From contig JABMDE010000056.1 of assembly GCA_015904055.1 (NCBI GenBank), positions 14,681-20,804 on the forward strand: a DNA stretch of 6,124 nucleotides, given 5' to 3'. Each line of letters starts with the position of its first letter. Positions within the stretch are counted from its first letter, which is position 1. This DNA is from Nitrospira sp. GTDB taxonomy: Bacteria; Nitrospirota; Nitrospiria; Nitrospirales; Nitrospiraceae. Shown here piece by piece: positions 6,047-6,124 of the stretch. The position numbers were made by a program, and so were the translations under genes. Below the pieces are notes generated by a model, which saw only the letters and a program-made list of their open reading frames with translations, was not told the origin of the DNA and made no database searches.

Positions 6047-6124
6047 TTACCAGAAAATGCTCAATTGTAGATTAGTCGGAGCGGGTGGAGGTGCTGGTGG
6101 AGGGGGTGGTGGGGAGCCTGCCGG
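6047..6124 (-). CDS. Possible C-terminal end of a proline-rich protein (partial)
   Basis: A frame entering from the right edge on the minus strand encodes 25 residues, PAGSPPPPPPAPPPAP followed by TNLQLSIFW, and stops with TAA at 6049-6047. The repetitive Pro/Ala composition ending in a short ordered tail looks like a genuine C-terminus, and a GC-rich hairpin follows. The same DNA on the plus strand could be read from an ATG at 6057 as a Gly-rich peptide, so strand and coding status are uncertain. No function can be given. Confidence 0.3.
   Translation of the reverse strand, partial: PAGSPPPPPPAPPPAPTNLQLSIFW

Overview
This 6.1 kb window looks like ordinary chromosome from a moderately GC-rich Gram-negative bacterium. 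The set of families (a DEAD-box helicase with a DbpA-type RNA-binding tail, a Sel1 lipoprotein, an exported AlgH/YqgE protein, a PII-like protein and a cyanobacterial-style P450) and their sequence flavour remind me of Nitrospira and relatives (Nitrospirota). That is recognition from memory, not a search. No tRNA, rRNA, CRISPR array, insertion sequence or phage gene is visible.

Left part, plus strand (1-1819): the C-terminal end of a DEAD-box RNA helicase runs in from the left edge. Its RNA-binding domain is interrupted near base 592 by a frameshift, and the rest of the domain continues intact in another frame to 764. Forty-one bases later comes an intact S-adenosylmethionine-dependent O-methyltransferase (806-1819) with a strong ribosome binding site.

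Middle (1880-3444): a Sel1-repeat lipoprotein gene on the minus strand is broken near its 3' end by an 85-bp imperfect tandem duplication. Because 85 is not a multiple of three, the normal C-terminus is left out of frame. Divergent from it, across about 200 bases, is an AlgH/YqgE-family gene that carries an N-terminal export signal.

Right part, minus strand (3557-5891): a complete cytochrome P450 is followed by a small PII-like protein and a small dimeric alpha/beta-barrel (ABM-like) protein, all in the same direction with gaps of 117 and 64 bases. The two small genes could form one transcript; whether the P450 belongs to it cannot be decided from sequence. At the right edge a proline-rich reading frame on the minus strand may be the end of a further gene.

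I see no multi-gene defence, mobile or biosynthetic system. The points most worth a second look are the two disrupted genes, the PII-like/ABM-like pair and the exported AlgH-like protein.
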